Shown here piece by piece: positions 35,501-44,567 of a stretch of 64,000 nucleotides of DNA (its first letter is position 1; each line of letters begins with the position of its first letter). The position numbers were made by a program, and so were the translations under genes. The stretch is taken from the NCBI RefSeq assembly GCF_902497745.1, contig NZ_CABVHJ010000005.1:62001-126000 (forward strand). The letters run 5' to 3'. The notes under the pieces are model-generated. The model was not told the DNA's origin and searched no databases. It worked only from the letters and a program-made list of their open reading frames with translations. The stretch comes from Pseudomonas fluorescens. GTDB lineage: Bacteria; Pseudomonadota; Gammaproteobacteria; Pseudomonadales; Pseudomonadaceae.

Positions 35501-36136
35501 ATGGATCTTTATACCTATTACCGTTCGACCTCATCGTATCGAGTACGGATCGCACTGGCGTTGAAAGGCCTCGACTATCAGGCGTTGCCGGTCAACCTGA
35601 TTGCACCGCCGGGTGGCGAGCATCGGCAAGCGGCGTATCTGGCGATCAATCCGCAAGGTCGGGTGCCGGCCTTGCGCACTGACGAAGGTGAGTTGTTGAT
35701 TCAGTCGCCAGCGATCATCGAGTACCTGGAGGAACGTTATCCACAGCGGCCACTGTTGCCGGAGGACCTTGTCGCCCGTACCCATGTGCGCGGTGTGGCG
35801 GCAGTGATTGGTTGCGATGTGCATCCGCTGCACAACGTCAGCGTGCTCAATCGCCTGCGCCAGCTAGGGCACGACGAGCCGCAGGTGGTCGAGTGGATCA
35901 GCCACTGGATCAGCCAGGGGCTGGCGACAGTGGAGCAGTTGATTGGCGACGAGGGTTTTTGTTTCGGCGAATGGCCGTGCGTGGCTGATGTGTATCTGAT
36001 TCCGCAGTTGTATGCGGCAGAGCGGTTCAGCGTCAGCCTTGAGGCGTATCCGAAAATTCGTCGGGTCGCCGCGTTGGCGGCCGAACATCCAGCGTTCATC
36101 AAGGCTCATCCCGCCAACCAGCCAGACACACCGTAA
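35501..36136 (+). CDS. maiA: Maleylacetoacetate isomerase (zeta-class GST)
   Basis: 211 residues. The zeta-class signature YYRSTSSYRVRIAL provides the Ser/Cys site for glutathione, here SSYR. NPQGRVPAL and QSPAIIEYLEERYP complete the thioredoxin-like half. It isomerises maleylacetoacetate to fumarylacetoacetate using glutathione. Third gene of the operon, 12 bp after fahA; a REP pair follows its stop. Confidence 0.95.
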   Translation: MDLYTYYRSTSSYRVRIALALKGLDYQALPVNLIAPPGGEHRQAAYLAINPQGRVPALRTDEGELLIQSPAIIEYLEERYPQRPLLPEDLVARTHVRGVAAVIGCDVHPLHNVSVLNRLRQLGHDEPQVVEWISHWISQGLATVEQLIGDEGFCFGEWPCVADVYLIPQLYAAERFSVSLEAYPKIRRVAALAAEHPAFIKAHPANQPDTP

Positions 36137-36142
36137 TACCCC

Positions 36143-36233
36143 CTGTGGGAGCGAGCCTGCTCGCGAAGGCTGAGTGTCAGCCACCGTTCATTTAGCTGAC
36201 ACAGCGCATTCGCGAGCAGGCTCGCTCCCACAA
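36143..36233. repeat. REP pair (R1)
   Basis: Direct arm 36143-36169 and inverse arm 36207-36233, right after maiA. It separates the hmg operon from the MFS transporter gene on the same strand. Confidence 0.92.
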
Positions 36234-36285
36234 GGTTCTGCGTTGAGCCCCCTAAAAATCATAAAAACAAAACAGGTACCTTGCG

Positions 36286-37656
36286 ATGCACAACCAGATT
36301 GCCAGCTTCCGGGCGGCACTCGACGCCCGTCCTGTGTCCCGATATCAGTGGTTACTGTTGATCCTGCTCGCGCTGTTGCTGGTCACCGACGGCTACGACG
36401 CCCAGGTGCTCGGTTACGTGGTGCCTGCTTTGGCGCAGGATTGGGGGCTGGAAAAGGCTGCGTTCGGACCTGTTTTCAGCGCCAATCTGCTCGGTCTTAC
36501 CCTTGGTTCACTGGCGGTCACGCCGCTGGCTGACCGCTTTGGCGTGCGACGGATTTTGCTCGCTTGCGTACTGATCTACGCCACGCTGACCGTGCTGATG
36601 GTCTTCGCCGACTCGCTCAATACGCTGATGATCGCGCGCTTCATCTGCGGCATCGGCATGGGCGGGGCGATGCCCAGCGCCATGGCGTTGATGTCGGAAT
36701 ACTCGCCACCGCGTTTGCGCACCTTGATGGTGACGCTGGCGGCCTGTGGCTTCTCGTTCGGCGGGGCAGCGGGTGGTTTCGTCGCCGCCGGGTTCATCGA
36801 CCAATTCGGCTGGCAAGCGGTGTTCCTTGCGGGTGGCGTTACACCGTTGCTGTTGTTTCCGTTTCTGTGGTGGATGCTGCCTGAATCGCTGCCACGCCTG
36901 CTGCGTGATGCGCCGCCGTATGCACGACTGCGCAAAGTCACCGCGCGCATGCTGCCTGACTGGCAACCGCCGGTGGCGACTGTCGAGCAGAACGAACGTG
37001 AGCAGGGCAGCAAACTGACCGTGGTCGAGTTGTTCCGCAACGGTTACGCACGGCCGACCTTGCTGATCTGGGCGACGTTCTTCGTCAGCCTGATTCTGCT
37101 GTATTTCATGATCAGCTGGCTGCCGACGCTGCTGCTGGAAAGCGGCCTGAAACTCAACGAAGCCAATCTGGTGACGTCGATGTTCCTCTTCGCCGGTACT
37201 TTGGGCGCGATTTGCATGGCCTGGTTTGCCGACCGCTTGAAGCGCAAGGTGCGTCTGTTGTCAGCAGTGCTGGCGGGCGCAGCGCTGTGCACGATTTTGC
37301 TCGGGCTCAATCACGACAACCCACGCTATCTGGTGGCCTGCGTTTTCGCCGCCGGCTTCTGCATCATCGGCGGGCAACTGACGTTAAATGCGTTCGCCAG
37401 TAATTTCTACCCGGCGCATGTACGTGCGACCGGCACCGGATGGGCATTGGGTGTGGGGCGGTTCGGTTCGATTCTCGGGCCGCTGTTCGGCAGCCTGCTG
37501 CTGGCGATGCACATTCCGGTGGCGCAGATTTTCTTTTTTTGCGCGATTCCGGCGGTGATCGCTGCGCTGCTGATCATTCAGGTGCGTTCACCCAATGACA
37601 CACGCCTATCCAATGTGGGAGCGAGCCTGCTCGCGAAGAACGATAACGCGGTTTAA
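36286..37656 (+). CDS. MFS transporter of the aromatic acid:H+ symporter type
   Basis: 456 residues with 12 predicted helices. The signature LLVTDGYDAQVLGYVVPALA (the DGYD of the AAHS family) is followed by LTLGSLAVTPLADRFGVRRI between helices 2 and 3 and FICGIGMGGAMPSAMALMSE. Family members import 4-hydroxybenzoate, protocatechuate or related acids; its place after the homogentisate operon suggests an aromatic acid such as 4-hydroxyphenylpyruvate or homogentisate. The last residues, NVGASLLAKNDNAV, are encoded by a REP element that runs through the stop region. Confidence 0.88.
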   Translation: MHNQIASFRAALDARPVSRYQWLLLILLALLLVTDGYDAQVLGYVVPALAQDWGLEKAAFGPVFSANLLGLTLGSLAVTPLADRFGVRRILLACVLIYATLTVLMVFADSLNTLMIARFICGIGMGGAMPSAMALMSEYSPPRLRTLMVTLAACGFSFGGAAGGFVAAGFIDQFGWQAVFLAGGVTPLLLFPFLWWMLPESLPRLLRDAPPYARLRKVTARMLPDWQPPVATVEQNEREQGSKLTVVELFRNGYARPTLLIWATFFVSLILLYFMISWLPTLLLESGLKLNEANLVTSMFLFAGTLGAICMAWFADRLKRKVRLLSAVLAGAALCTILLGLNHDNPRYLVACVFAAGFCIIGGQLTLNAFASNFYPAHVRATGTGWALGVGRFGSILGPLFGSLLLAMHIPVAQIFFFCAIPAVIAALLIIQVRSPNDTRLSNVGASLLAKNDNAV

Positions 37657-37817
37657 TTGAAAGATCGCGCCGTCTGCTTCGCGAGCAAGCTCGCTCCCAC
37701 AGTGATGTGTGCCGAGCCGATAATTTAGGTCCACACCAAACCTGTGGGAGCGAGCTTGCTCGCGAAGGCGGTGTTTCTGTCAGTACATTCGTTACCTGAC
37801 ACACCGCTATCGCGAGC
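37614..37817. repeat. Cluster of four REP arms (R1)
   Basis: Direct arm 37614-37640 (inside the end of the MFS gene), inverse arm 37677-37702, direct arm 37742-37770 and a truncated inverse arm at 37805-37817 (TATCGCGAGCG). This is two successive REPINs. The last arm stops 6 bp before the SirB1-like gene end. Confidence 0.9.
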
Positions 37818-37822
37818 GTTTT

Positions 37823-38626
37823 TCAGTGGACGACGGAATTGGGCGGCAGGTGGCCGAGTCGTTCGGTCAGGCGCAGTCGCTGGATCGGATCGTCGCTGAG
37901 CAGCAAGGCGTGCTCCAGATCGAAGCGCTCGGCATTCGGGCAGTCGAGCCGCTGATACAGACTGGCACGGGCCAGATAATCGGCGGCGCCAGCGTCACCC
38001 AGTTCGAGAACGCGCTCGGCGTCGATCAGCGCAGCAATAAAGTCATCATGGGTCAGGTGCAACTGGCGCAGGTTGCGCGACAGGCGCTGGAGCATCTGCT
38101 GCGGTGTGGCGGTCAGCAGATGCTCGGCGTTGAGCTTCATGTTCGGTCCGTACTGGCGCTGCAACAGCTCCCGACAATCATTGGGGTACAGACGCCGGCC
38201 GCCACACGGATCGAGCAAGTGATCGGCACCGGGCACCCGCAACAGGAAGTGCCCGGGGAAATTGACCCCGACCAGCGGGATCTCCAGCCCTCGCGCCAAC
38301 TCCAGAGCAATCAGCGCCAATGCCAGCGGTTGTCCGCGACGGGTGTGCAACACTTTGTGCAGCAACGCAGCCTGTGGGCGCAACGGCAGAAAGTCGTCCT
38401 GTGCAAAACCCAGATCGGTCATGCGGCGTAACAACGGTTGCGCCAGCTCGCTTACCGGCAGCATTGGCAAACCGTAACTGATCCGCTGTTGCAGTTCTTT
38501 GAATTCGTGCAGCAGCGCGTCGGGATCCACCGCTTTTTCGTGCTCGGCCGCCATCCACAGCGCGGCTTCGAACAGCGCGGGCGGTGAACGGTGCAGGCAT
38601 TCGAAAAAACGTTGACGCGCACTCAT
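37823..38626 (-). CDS. SirB1-like transglutaminase/TPR-domain protein
   Basis: 267 residues from ATG 38626 (MSARQRFFECLHRSPPALFE), with GGAGATTTCG before it. The transglutaminase-like core reads HKVLHTRRGQPLALALIALE and VGVNFPGHFLLRVPG, with the family DPCGGRRLYPNDC. In true transglutaminases a Cys is catalytic; here no Cys occupies the usual spot. A TPR-like tail follows (residues ~190-267). Members are often near RNA or methyltransferase genes (sirB/prmC), which is not so here. The role is unknown. Confidence 0.82.
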   Translation of the reverse strand: MSARQRFFECLHRSPPALFEAALWMAAEHEKAVDPDALLHEFKELQQRISYGLPMLPVSELAQPLLRRMTDLGFAQDDFLPLRPQAALLHKVLHTRRGQPLALALIALELARGLEIPLVGVNFPGHFLLRVPGADHLLDPCGGRRLYPNDCRELLQRQYGPNMKLNAEHLLTATPQQMLQRLSRNLRQLHLTHDDFIAALIDAERVLELGDAGAADYLARASLYQRLDCPNAERFDLEHALLLSDDPIQRLRLTERLGHLPPNSVVH

Positions 38627-38812
38627 CGAAATCTCCGGGGAATGCCTCGTTTTAGCCCGGTCCGTGCCATTCGTCCAGTACCCCCGCTGCGCAGGTTTAC
38701 GGTTATGCCGCAAAGCCGTGGTCTGCGCAGGCGCTTATTCCGGTGCGCTCCAGCAATTTTCAGGCGCAGGCCTATACTGGCGTTCTACAAGAAGTGATTC
38801 GGGAGCCCAACG

Positions 38813-39832
38813 ATGTTTGCGCTCATGCAAAGCACTCGCCTGGAATCGCTGCACCTTAGCGTTGACCCGGTCTCCGGGTTGAAGGCGGTCATTGCCATCC
38901 ATAACAGTCGCCTCGGGCCAGCCTTGGGCGGATGTCGTTATCTTGCCTATCCCAATGACGAATCTGCCGTTGAGGATGCCATTCGCCTCGCTCAGGGCAT
39001 GAGCTACAAAGCCGCGCTGGCGGGTCTGCAGCAGGGCGGCGGGGTTGCGGTGATCGTGCGTCCGGTGCATGTGGAAAACCGCGGCGCACTGTTTGAAGCG
39101 TTTGGCCGCTGCATCAATCAGCTCGACGGCCGCTACATCACCGCGATCGACAGCGGTACGTCGGTGGCGGACATGGATTGCATCGCTCAACAGACCCAGC
39201 ATGTCACTAGCACCACCTCGGCCGGCGACCCGGCGCCACACGCAGCAATGGGTGTGTTCACCGGCATTCGCGCAACGGCGATGGCCCGGCTGGGCAGCGA
39301 TAATCTCGAAGGCTTGCGCATTGCGATTCAGGGCCTGGGCAATGTCGGTTTTGCCTTGGCCGAGCAACTGCACGCCGCCGGGGCTGAGTTGCTGGTCAGC
39401 GATATCGACCACGGTAAGGTGCAACTGGCGATGGAGCAACTCAACGCCCATCCGATCGCCAACGATGCATTGCTCAGCACGCCGTGCGACATCCTCGCGC
39501 CGTGCGGTCTGGGTGGTGTGCTGAACAGTCACACGGTCACCCAACTGCGGTGTTCGGCCGTGGCCGGTTCGGCAAACAATCAACTGACGCACCTGGATGT
39601 CGCCGATCAACTGGAGCGACGCGGAATTCTGTATGCGCCGGATTATGTGATCAATGCGGGTGGGCTGATTTACGTCTCGCTGAAACATCGTGGCGAGGAA
39701 TTGCCGACGATTACTGCGCATTTGTCGAAAATCAGTTCTCGGCTGACCGAGGTGTTCGCCCATGCGCAGGCGGAGAAGCGTTCGCCGGCGCGGGTGGCGG
39801 ATGAGTTGGCGGAGAAAGTTTTGTATCGCTGA
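38813..39832 (+). CDS. Leu/Phe/Val dehydrogenase homologue with altered active site
   Basis: 339 residues. The N-domain (GLKAVIAIHNSRLGPALGG, MSYKAALAGLQQGGG) and the NAD domain (GLGNVGFALAEQLHAAGAEL) are those of bacterial leucine dehydrogenase. The substrate lysine is kept (Lys66, equal to Lys68 of the Bacillus enzyme) and so is Asp113. However, the catalytic lysine of GGGK is Val78 here (GGGVAVIV, codon GTT). Such a protein should be badly impaired in oxidative deamination or do something else. ATG 38813 follows GGGAG. It stands alone, with a terminator behind it. Confidence 0.85.
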   Translation: MFALMQSTRLESLHLSVDPVSGLKAVIAIHNSRLGPALGGCRYLAYPNDESAVEDAIRLAQGMSYKAALAGLQQGGGVAVIVRPVHVENRGALFEAFGRCINQLDGRYITAIDSGTSVADMDCIAQQTQHVTSTTSAGDPAPHAAMGVFTGIRATAMARLGSDNLEGLRIAIQGLGNVGFALAEQLHAAGAELLVSDIDHGKVQLAMEQLNAHPIANDALLSTPCDILAPCGLGGVLNSHTVTQLRCSAVAGSANNQLTHLDVADQLERRGILYAPDYVINAGGLIYVSLKHRGEELPTITAHLSKISSRLTEVFAHAQAEKRSPARVADELAEKVLYR

Positions 39833-39846
39833 GTTTCACAGGCATG

Positions 39847-39884
39847 AAAAAGGCCCTGAGCCATTCGACTCAGGGCCTATTCAA
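39847..39884. terminator. Convergent terminator between the leucine dehydrogenase homologue and yebG
   Basis: A perfect 10-bp stem AGGCCCTGAG / CTCAGGGCCT with an A-run on the left, so its best U-run serves minus-strand transcription of yebG; the right side is only T-rich. Confidence 0.75.
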
Positions 39885-39895
39885 TTCGGGCTGGA

Positions 39896-40231
39896 TTACT
39901 TCGCAGCCTTCGCCGCTTTGGTTGGCTTGGCCGGTGCTTCAGCAGGTTCCGCCGCCTCAGCTTGTTCAACTGGTTCTGCCGGTGCATTGAGCAGTTCGGA
40001 CAGTGCATCCGGCTGGCTCTTGAACGCCCGGGCGAACACATCGCGATTCTTCGCCATGTAGATCCCGGCTTCTTCCACTTGCTGTTCAGTCAGGGACGGA
40101 ACGGCTTTTTGCAGCACATCGGCCAGATATTCGGCCAGTTCGAGCATTTTGTCATGACGGTCAGCTTCGGCTTTATCCATGAACAAGCGCTCCAGATCTC
40201 GGCTGCTGCGGTATACCACTTCGACGGCCAT
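39896..40231 (-). CDS. yebG: YebG family SOS-response protein
   Basis: 111 residues. The start MAVEVVYRSSRDLERLFMDK and KMLELAEYLADVL with IYMAKNRDVFARAFK match YebG. The C-terminal 30 residues are an Ala/Glu/Pro/Lys-rich tail that varies between species. A textbook LexA box lies 43 bp upstream of the ATG, so DNA damage should induce it. The molecular role of YebG is still poorly known. Confidence 0.9.
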   Translation of the reverse strand: MAVEVVYRSSRDLERLFMDKAEADRHDKMLELAEYLADVLQKAVPSLTEQQVEEAGIYMAKNRDVFARAFKSQPDALSELLNAPAEPVEQAEAAEPAEAPAKPTKAAKAAK

Positions 40232-40274
40232 TCACCACCTCACATGCCTTCACATTAAGTTGTCTTGACGACTA

Positions 40275-40290
40275 CTGTATCCATATACAG
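40275..40290. promoter_or_regulatory. LexA box upstream of yebG
   Basis: CTGTATCCATATACAG fits the CTGT-N8-ACAG consensus exactly, and the inner bases are nearly symmetrical. Confidence 0.9.
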
Positions 40291-40380
40291 CGAAAAGGAT
40301 AAGCGAATCCCTGCGCCATGGGTAGTGGCTTTTCAATGTAGACCGGATTTCGGGTTTGTCAGGAAGACCGTGTCGCTGCA

Positions 40381-40404
40381 TTCGCGAGCAGGCTCGCTCC
40401 CACA
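40381..40404. repeat. Single REP arm (R1)
   Basis: TTCGCGAGCAGGCTCGCTCC occurs alone, without a partner, in the 326 bp gap between yebG and psiE. Apart from this and the LexA box the gap holds no supported gene. Confidence 0.88.
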
Positions 40405-40557
40405 AAAGCACAGCGGTGCGACCAAACGCCACGGCGCGGCTTTGGCGGCGGCTCGCCATGATGGCGTGGCCTCTTTTCTGCATGAAAACCGTTACGTGCA
40501 GAAAACCGTCACGTCCAACACGCATCATCCGCTCGAATCGGGCTAAGGAACATCATC

Positions 40558-41058
40558 GTGAAAATCAACTGGGCCGAGAAACTGCGGCAAAACGTGCATC
40601 AACTGGCCGAGTCCCTGGGCAACCTGTTTGTCGAGACCTTCCACTATCTGGCGCTGTTTGCCATCGGTGCGGTGACGGCATACGCGGCGGTGATGGAGTT
40701 TCTCGGGATGCTCGAGGAAGGCCACATCAAGATCGATGACATTCTGCTGCTGTTCATCTATCTCGAACTGGGAGCGATGGTCGGGATTTATTTCAAGACC
40801 AACCACATGCCGGTGCGCTTCCTGATCTACGTGGCGATCACTGCGCTGACCCGTCTGCTGATCTCCAATGTCTCGCACCACAACCCGCCGGACATGGGCA
40901 TCATCTATCTGTGCGGCGGGATTCTGTTGCTGGCGCTGGCGATTCTGGTGGTGCGTTACGCCTCGTCACAATTTCCCTCGGTGAAGATCGAGAAACCGCA
41001 GCGCACACTGGGCACCGGTTCCAGCGAACATCCTGAAGTCGAGAAGGGTGAGCTTTAA
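40558..41058 (+). CDS. psiE: Phosphate-starvation-inducible PsiE family membrane protein
   Basis: 166 residues from GTG 40558 with TAAGGA upstream. Four hydrophobic helices are visible, with the family stretch LLLFIYLELGAMVGIYFKTN and MPVRFLIYVAITALTRLL. The C-terminus is a charged tail. PsiE is induced by phosphate limitation in E. coli; its function is unknown. Its 3' end overlaps the convergent DUF3509 gene by 4 bp. I could not find a clear Pho box upstream. Confidence 0.9.
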   Translation: MKINWAEKLRQNVHQLAESLGNLFVETFHYLALFAIGAVTAYAAVMEFLGMLEEGHIKIDDILLLFIYLELGAMVGIYFKTNHMPVRFLIYVAITALTRLLISNVSHHNPPDMGIIYLCGGILLLALAILVVRYASSQFPSVKIEKPQRTLGTGSSEHPEVEKGEL

Positions 41059-41372
41059 AGCCCGGCCGCTGGTCGTGGCTGACCGATGACGCGTGGCGGT
41101 GGCGGGGTCAGCCCGCTGCCGCTGGTCATGGCTTCGAGAATCGCCATGGCGCTGTGGCCCTGTTCGATGGCGATGCCGAACTGGATGCTTTGCACCAGTC
41201 GCTTGAGACGCGCGGGGTCGTTGCGCTGCTCGGCGCTGATCATGCGTTTGGCCACGATCCGGCCGCTGTTGGACAGGGTCAGCATGATGCTGCCGTCCAG
41301 GCCCTGAATGCTCAGATTGATCTGGTAGTCCGGCGCGAAGGCATCGGTAATGATCTGAAAAGGATTGTCCAT
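41055..41372 (-). CDS. DUF3509 family protein
   Basis: 105 residues. The core NPFQIITDAFAPDYQINLSI and VAKRMISAEQRNDPARLKRL match the short Pseudomonas-restricted DUF3509 proteins, of which a genome usually has several. There is no signal peptide and no recognised fold. The Pro-rich tail TPPPPRVIGQPRP is variable. Confidence 0.8.
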   Translation of the reverse strand: MDNPFQIITDAFAPDYQINLSIQGLDGSIMLTLSNSGRIVAKRMISAEQRNDPARLKRLVQSIQFGIAIEQGHSAMAILEAMTSGSGLTPPPPRVIGQPRPAAGL

Positions 41373-41475
41373 GATGCGTCACCGCCTGATTGAACGTGCA
41401 GTTGTTGACCGGCTGTGATCGGGTTGGTTCGCCAAACCTGATCACTGGCCATTCCGTGGTCTGTGTTGTTGCTTC

Positions 41476-41572
41476 GTGTAGGAGCTGCCGCAGGCTGCGA
41501 TCTTTTGCTCTTCAATGTTTTGATTTCGGTCACGAAGATCAAAAGATCGCAGCCTGCAGCAGCTCCTGCAGG
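41476..41572. repeat. R2 inverted repeat pair, reverse order
   Basis: GTAGGAGCTGCCGCAGGCTG (41478-41497) comes first and GATCAAAAGATCGCAGCC follows at 41537-41554. This is the opposite arm order to the pair at 5.4 kb. Confidence 0.85.
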
Positions 41573-41624
41573 TATATAGCAAGGGCTGTGCCGGGAAAAT
41601 TGTCGAACAATGAACACGGGCATA

Positions 41625-41655
41625 AAAAAGGCGAGCCGCTCGGCTCGCCTTTTTT
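41625..41655. terminator. Bidirectional terminator before the serine transporter gene end
   Basis: AAAAGGCGAGCCG / CGGCTCGCCTTTT stem with A- and T-runs on both sides, placed 12 bp beyond the stop of the minus-strand transporter. Confidence 0.9.
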
Positions 41656-41667
41656 AATGGCGCGTTT

Positions 41668-42969
41668 TCAGGGCAGAACCGAGTAGATGATCGCTGACAG
41701 TGCAATCAGGCCGATCAGCACCACAAACACGTTGGACACCTGGCCCGAATACTGGCGCAAGGCTGGCACGCGGCGGATGGCGTACATCGGCATCAAGAAC
41801 AGCAGACAGGCAATCACTGGCCCACCGAAAGCCTCGATCATCCCGAGGATGCTCGGGTTGAATGTTGCCACGGCCCAGCAGCTGAGAATCATGAACACGG
41901 CGGTTGTGCGGTTCAGCCAGCTCGCCGACATCACCCGGCCACGGCTGCGCAGGCTTTTCACGATCATGCCCTGAAAGCCTTCGCTAGCGCCGATGTAGTG
42001 GCCGAGGAAGGATTTGGTGATCGCCACCAGTGCAATCAGCGGCGCGGCGTAAGCGATGACCGGCGTCTGGAAGTGGTTGGCCAGGTACGACAGGATCGAA
42101 ATGTTCTGCGCCTTCGCCGCTGCCAGATCCGCCGGCGACAATGCCAACACGCAGCTGAAGCAGAAGAACATTACCGTGACGACCATCATGCCGTGGGCCA
42201 TGGCGAGGATGCCGCTGCTTTTGCGTTCGGCCTGCTCGCCGTAGCGTTGTTTTTGATCAACCGCAAACGCGGAGATGATCGGCGAATGGTTGAACGAGAA
42301 CACCATCACCGGGATCGCCAGCCACAATGTCTTGAGGAACACTGACATCGGCATCGCTTCTTGAGCGCTGGCGAAAAACGCGCCGTTCCAGTTCGGAATC
42401 AGGCTGAGCGCCAGCAGCAGCAACGCGGCGACGAATGGATACACCAACACGCTCATGGCTTTGACGATCACGCTCTGCCCACAGCGCACAATCGCCATCA
42501 AACCGAGGATCAGCACCAGCGAGAGAATCGCCCGTGGTGGCGGGGCGATGTGCAATTGGTGCTCGAGAAAGCTGCTCAGGGTGTTGGTCAGCGCCACGCT
42601 GTACACCAGCAGGATCGGGAAGATCGCAAAGAAATACAGCAGCGTGATCAGCTTGCCGGCGCCGATGCCGAAGTGTTCTTCGACCACTTCGGTGATGTCC
42701 CCGGAGCGACCAGACAGTACGAAGCGGGTCAGGCCTCGGTGGGCGAAGAAGGTCATCGGAAACGCCAGCACGGCGAGAATCAACAACGGCCAGAAACCGC
42801 CCACGCCGGCGTTGATCGGCAAAAATAACGTGCCGGCACCAATAGCGGTGCCGTACAGGCCGAGCATCCAGGTGGTGTCGAATTTACTCCAGCCCTTGTG
42901 GGCCGTTTCTGCATTGCATGTGCGATCTACAGCGGGATTTTCGGCAGCAGGTGTACGTACATCGGTCAT
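41668..42969 (-). CDS. HAAAP family serine (or aromatic amino acid) transporter, SdaC-like
   Basis: 433 residues from ATG 42969, preferred over the ATG 36 bp upstream since CGAGGCG precedes it. About 11 helices; the first is DTTWMLGLYGTAIGAGTLFL with the family AGTLFLPINAG motif. Proton-driven HAAAP carriers import serine, threonine or aromatic amino acids. The serine deaminase gene sdaA lies immediately upstream on the same strand (86 bp), which strongly favours serine as substrate. Confidence 0.88.
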   Translation of the reverse strand: MTDVRTPAAENPAVDRTCNAETAHKGWSKFDTTWMLGLYGTAIGAGTLFLPINAGVGGFWPLLILAVLAFPMTFFAHRGLTRFVLSGRSGDITEVVEEHFGIGAGKLITLLYFFAIFPILLVYSVALTNTLSSFLEHQLHIAPPPRAILSLVLILGLMAIVRCGQSVIVKAMSVLVYPFVAALLLLALSLIPNWNGAFFASAQEAMPMSVFLKTLWLAIPVMVFSFNHSPIISAFAVDQKQRYGEQAERKSSGILAMAHGMMVVTVMFFCFSCVLALSPADLAAAKAQNISILSYLANHFQTPVIAYAAPLIALVAITKSFLGHYIGASEGFQGMIVKSLRSRGRVMSASWLNRTTAVFMILSCWAVATFNPSILGMIEAFGGPVIACLLFLMPMYAIRRVPALRQYSGQVSNVFVVLIGLIALSAIIYSVLP

Positions 42970-43055
42970 CGGTATCGCCTCGTTATTATTTTTGCTCGGG
43001 CTCACGGTTGGCAGACCATCGGGTGCGGTCTGCCGGGGCGGTCAGGGAATGCGCG

Positions 43056-44432
43056 TCAGCACTCCACCCAGCTCACAGCCAGGCCACCCCGTGAAGTCTC
43101 TTTGTATTTGTCGTGCATGTCGGCGCCGGTATCGCGCATGGTGCGGATCACCCGGTCGAGGGAAATGAAGTGTTTGCCGTCGCCGCGCAGGGCCATTTGC
43201 GTGGCGTTGATCGCTTTCACGGCGGCGATGGCATTGCGCTCGATGCACGGCACCTGTACGAGGCCGCCGACCGGGTCACAGGTCAGGCCGAGGTTGTGTT
43301 CCAGGCCGATCTCGGCAGCGTTCTCCAGTTGCTCCGGAGTGGCGCCGAGTACGTCGGCCAGGCCGGCAGCGGCCATCGCGCAGGCCGAACCGACTTCACC
43401 TTGGCAGCCAACTTCAGCGCCGGAGATCGAGGCATTTTTCTTACACAGAATGCCGACGGCGGCCGCACCGAGGAAGAAAGCGACGACATCATCGTCAGAC
43501 GCGTCCGGGTTGAATTTCATGTAGTAGTGCAGAACGGCCGGGATGATCCCCGCAGCACCGTTGGTCGGCGCGGTGACCATGCGCCCGCCAGCGGCGTTTT
43601 CTTCATTGACGGCGAGGGCGAACAGGTTGACCCACTCCATTGCCGACAGCGTCGAACTGATCACGTTCGGCTTGCCGATTTCCAACAGGCTGCGATGCAG
43701 TTTCGCTGCACGACGTGGCACATTCAGACCACCGGGCAGAATGCCTTCGTGGCGCAGGCCTTGTTCGACGCATTCACGCATCACCGACCAGATGTGCAGC
43801 AGGCCCTGACGGATTTCGGCGTCAGTGCGCCAGGCGCGCTCGTTGGCCATCATCAGTTCGGACACGCGCAGGTTGTGCTGTTTGCACAGCGACAACAGTT
43901 CGGCTGCGCTGGAGAAATCATATGGCAACACCACATCACCGGCCGGCGCCACACCGGACTCGGCTTCCGCCGCTTCGATGATGAAACCGCCGCCCACCGA
44001 GTAGTACGTCTGCATGAACAGCTCGGCATTTTCGCCAAAGGCTGTCAGCGACATGGCGTTGGGATGGTAGGGCAGGCTCTCGTCCAGCAGCAGGAGATCA
44101 CGCTGCCAGTCGAAGGCAATTTCTCTTTGCCCGGCGAGGCACAGTTGGCCTGTCTCGCGCAGTTGCTGGATGCGTGGATCGATGGTCGACGGATCAATGC
44201 TGTCCGGCCATTCACCCATCAGGCCCATGACGGTGGCGCGGTCAGTGGCATGACCGACGCCCGTCGCGGACAGCGAACCGTATAAATGGATTTCCACACG
44301 GCGCACATCGTTCAACAGATGCTCATCGATCAGCGCCTGAGCGAAGGTTGCCGCCGCACGCATCGGGCCGACGGTGTGGGAACTGGACGGGCCGATGCCG
44401 ACTTTGAATAGATCGAAAACACTGATAGCCAT
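43056..44432 (-). CDS. sdaA: L-serine ammonia-lyase (iron-sulfur type)
   Basis: 458 residues, the single-chain enzyme. The N-terminal block [20 protein letters not shown] is diagnostic. The catalytic part carries the cysteines of the 4Fe-4S cluster, in [20 protein letters not shown] and [20 protein letters not shown]. It deaminates serine to pyruvate and ammonia. It precedes the SdaC-like transporter gene and is divergent from a LysR gene (135 bp gap), so the three probably form a serine-use unit. Confidence 0.96.
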   Translation of the reverse strand: MAISVFDLFKVGIGPSSSHTVGPMRAAATFAQALIDEHLLNDVRRVEIHLYGSLSATGVGHATDRATVMGLMGEWPDSIDPSTIDPRIQQLRETGQLCLAGQREIAFDWQRDLLLLDESLPYHPNAMSLTAFGENAELFMQTYYSVGGGFIIEAAEAESGVAPAGDVVLPYDFSSAAELLSLCKQHNLRVSELMMANERAWRTDAEIRQGLLHIWSVMRECVEQGLRHEGILPGGLNVPRRAAKLHRSLLEIGKPNVISSTLSAMEWVNLFALAVNEENAAGGRMVTAPTNGAAGIIPAVLHYYMKFNPDASDDDVVAFFLGAAAVGILCKKNASISGAEVGCQGEVGSACAMAAAGLADVLGATPEQLENAAEIGLEHNLGLTCDPVGGLVQVPCIERNAIAAVKAINATQMALRGDGKHFISLDRVIRTMRDTGADMHDKYKETSRGGLAVSWVEC

Positions 44433-44567
44433 GCTAAACCCTTACAGGCAATGGAGTAGGAATCGCTGCCATTTTTTGTAGGACAAGCGCAATGTCGGCG
44501 ATACTGCCTACCTCGGTCCTACGTGACTAACGAAACTTCCTAAGTAAGCCTTTAGCAGGACTAAACG

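Noticed and set aside
40250..40528. Possible 92-residue minus-strand gene over the LexA box
   Set aside because: It crosses the LexA box and a REP arm and has no coding character.
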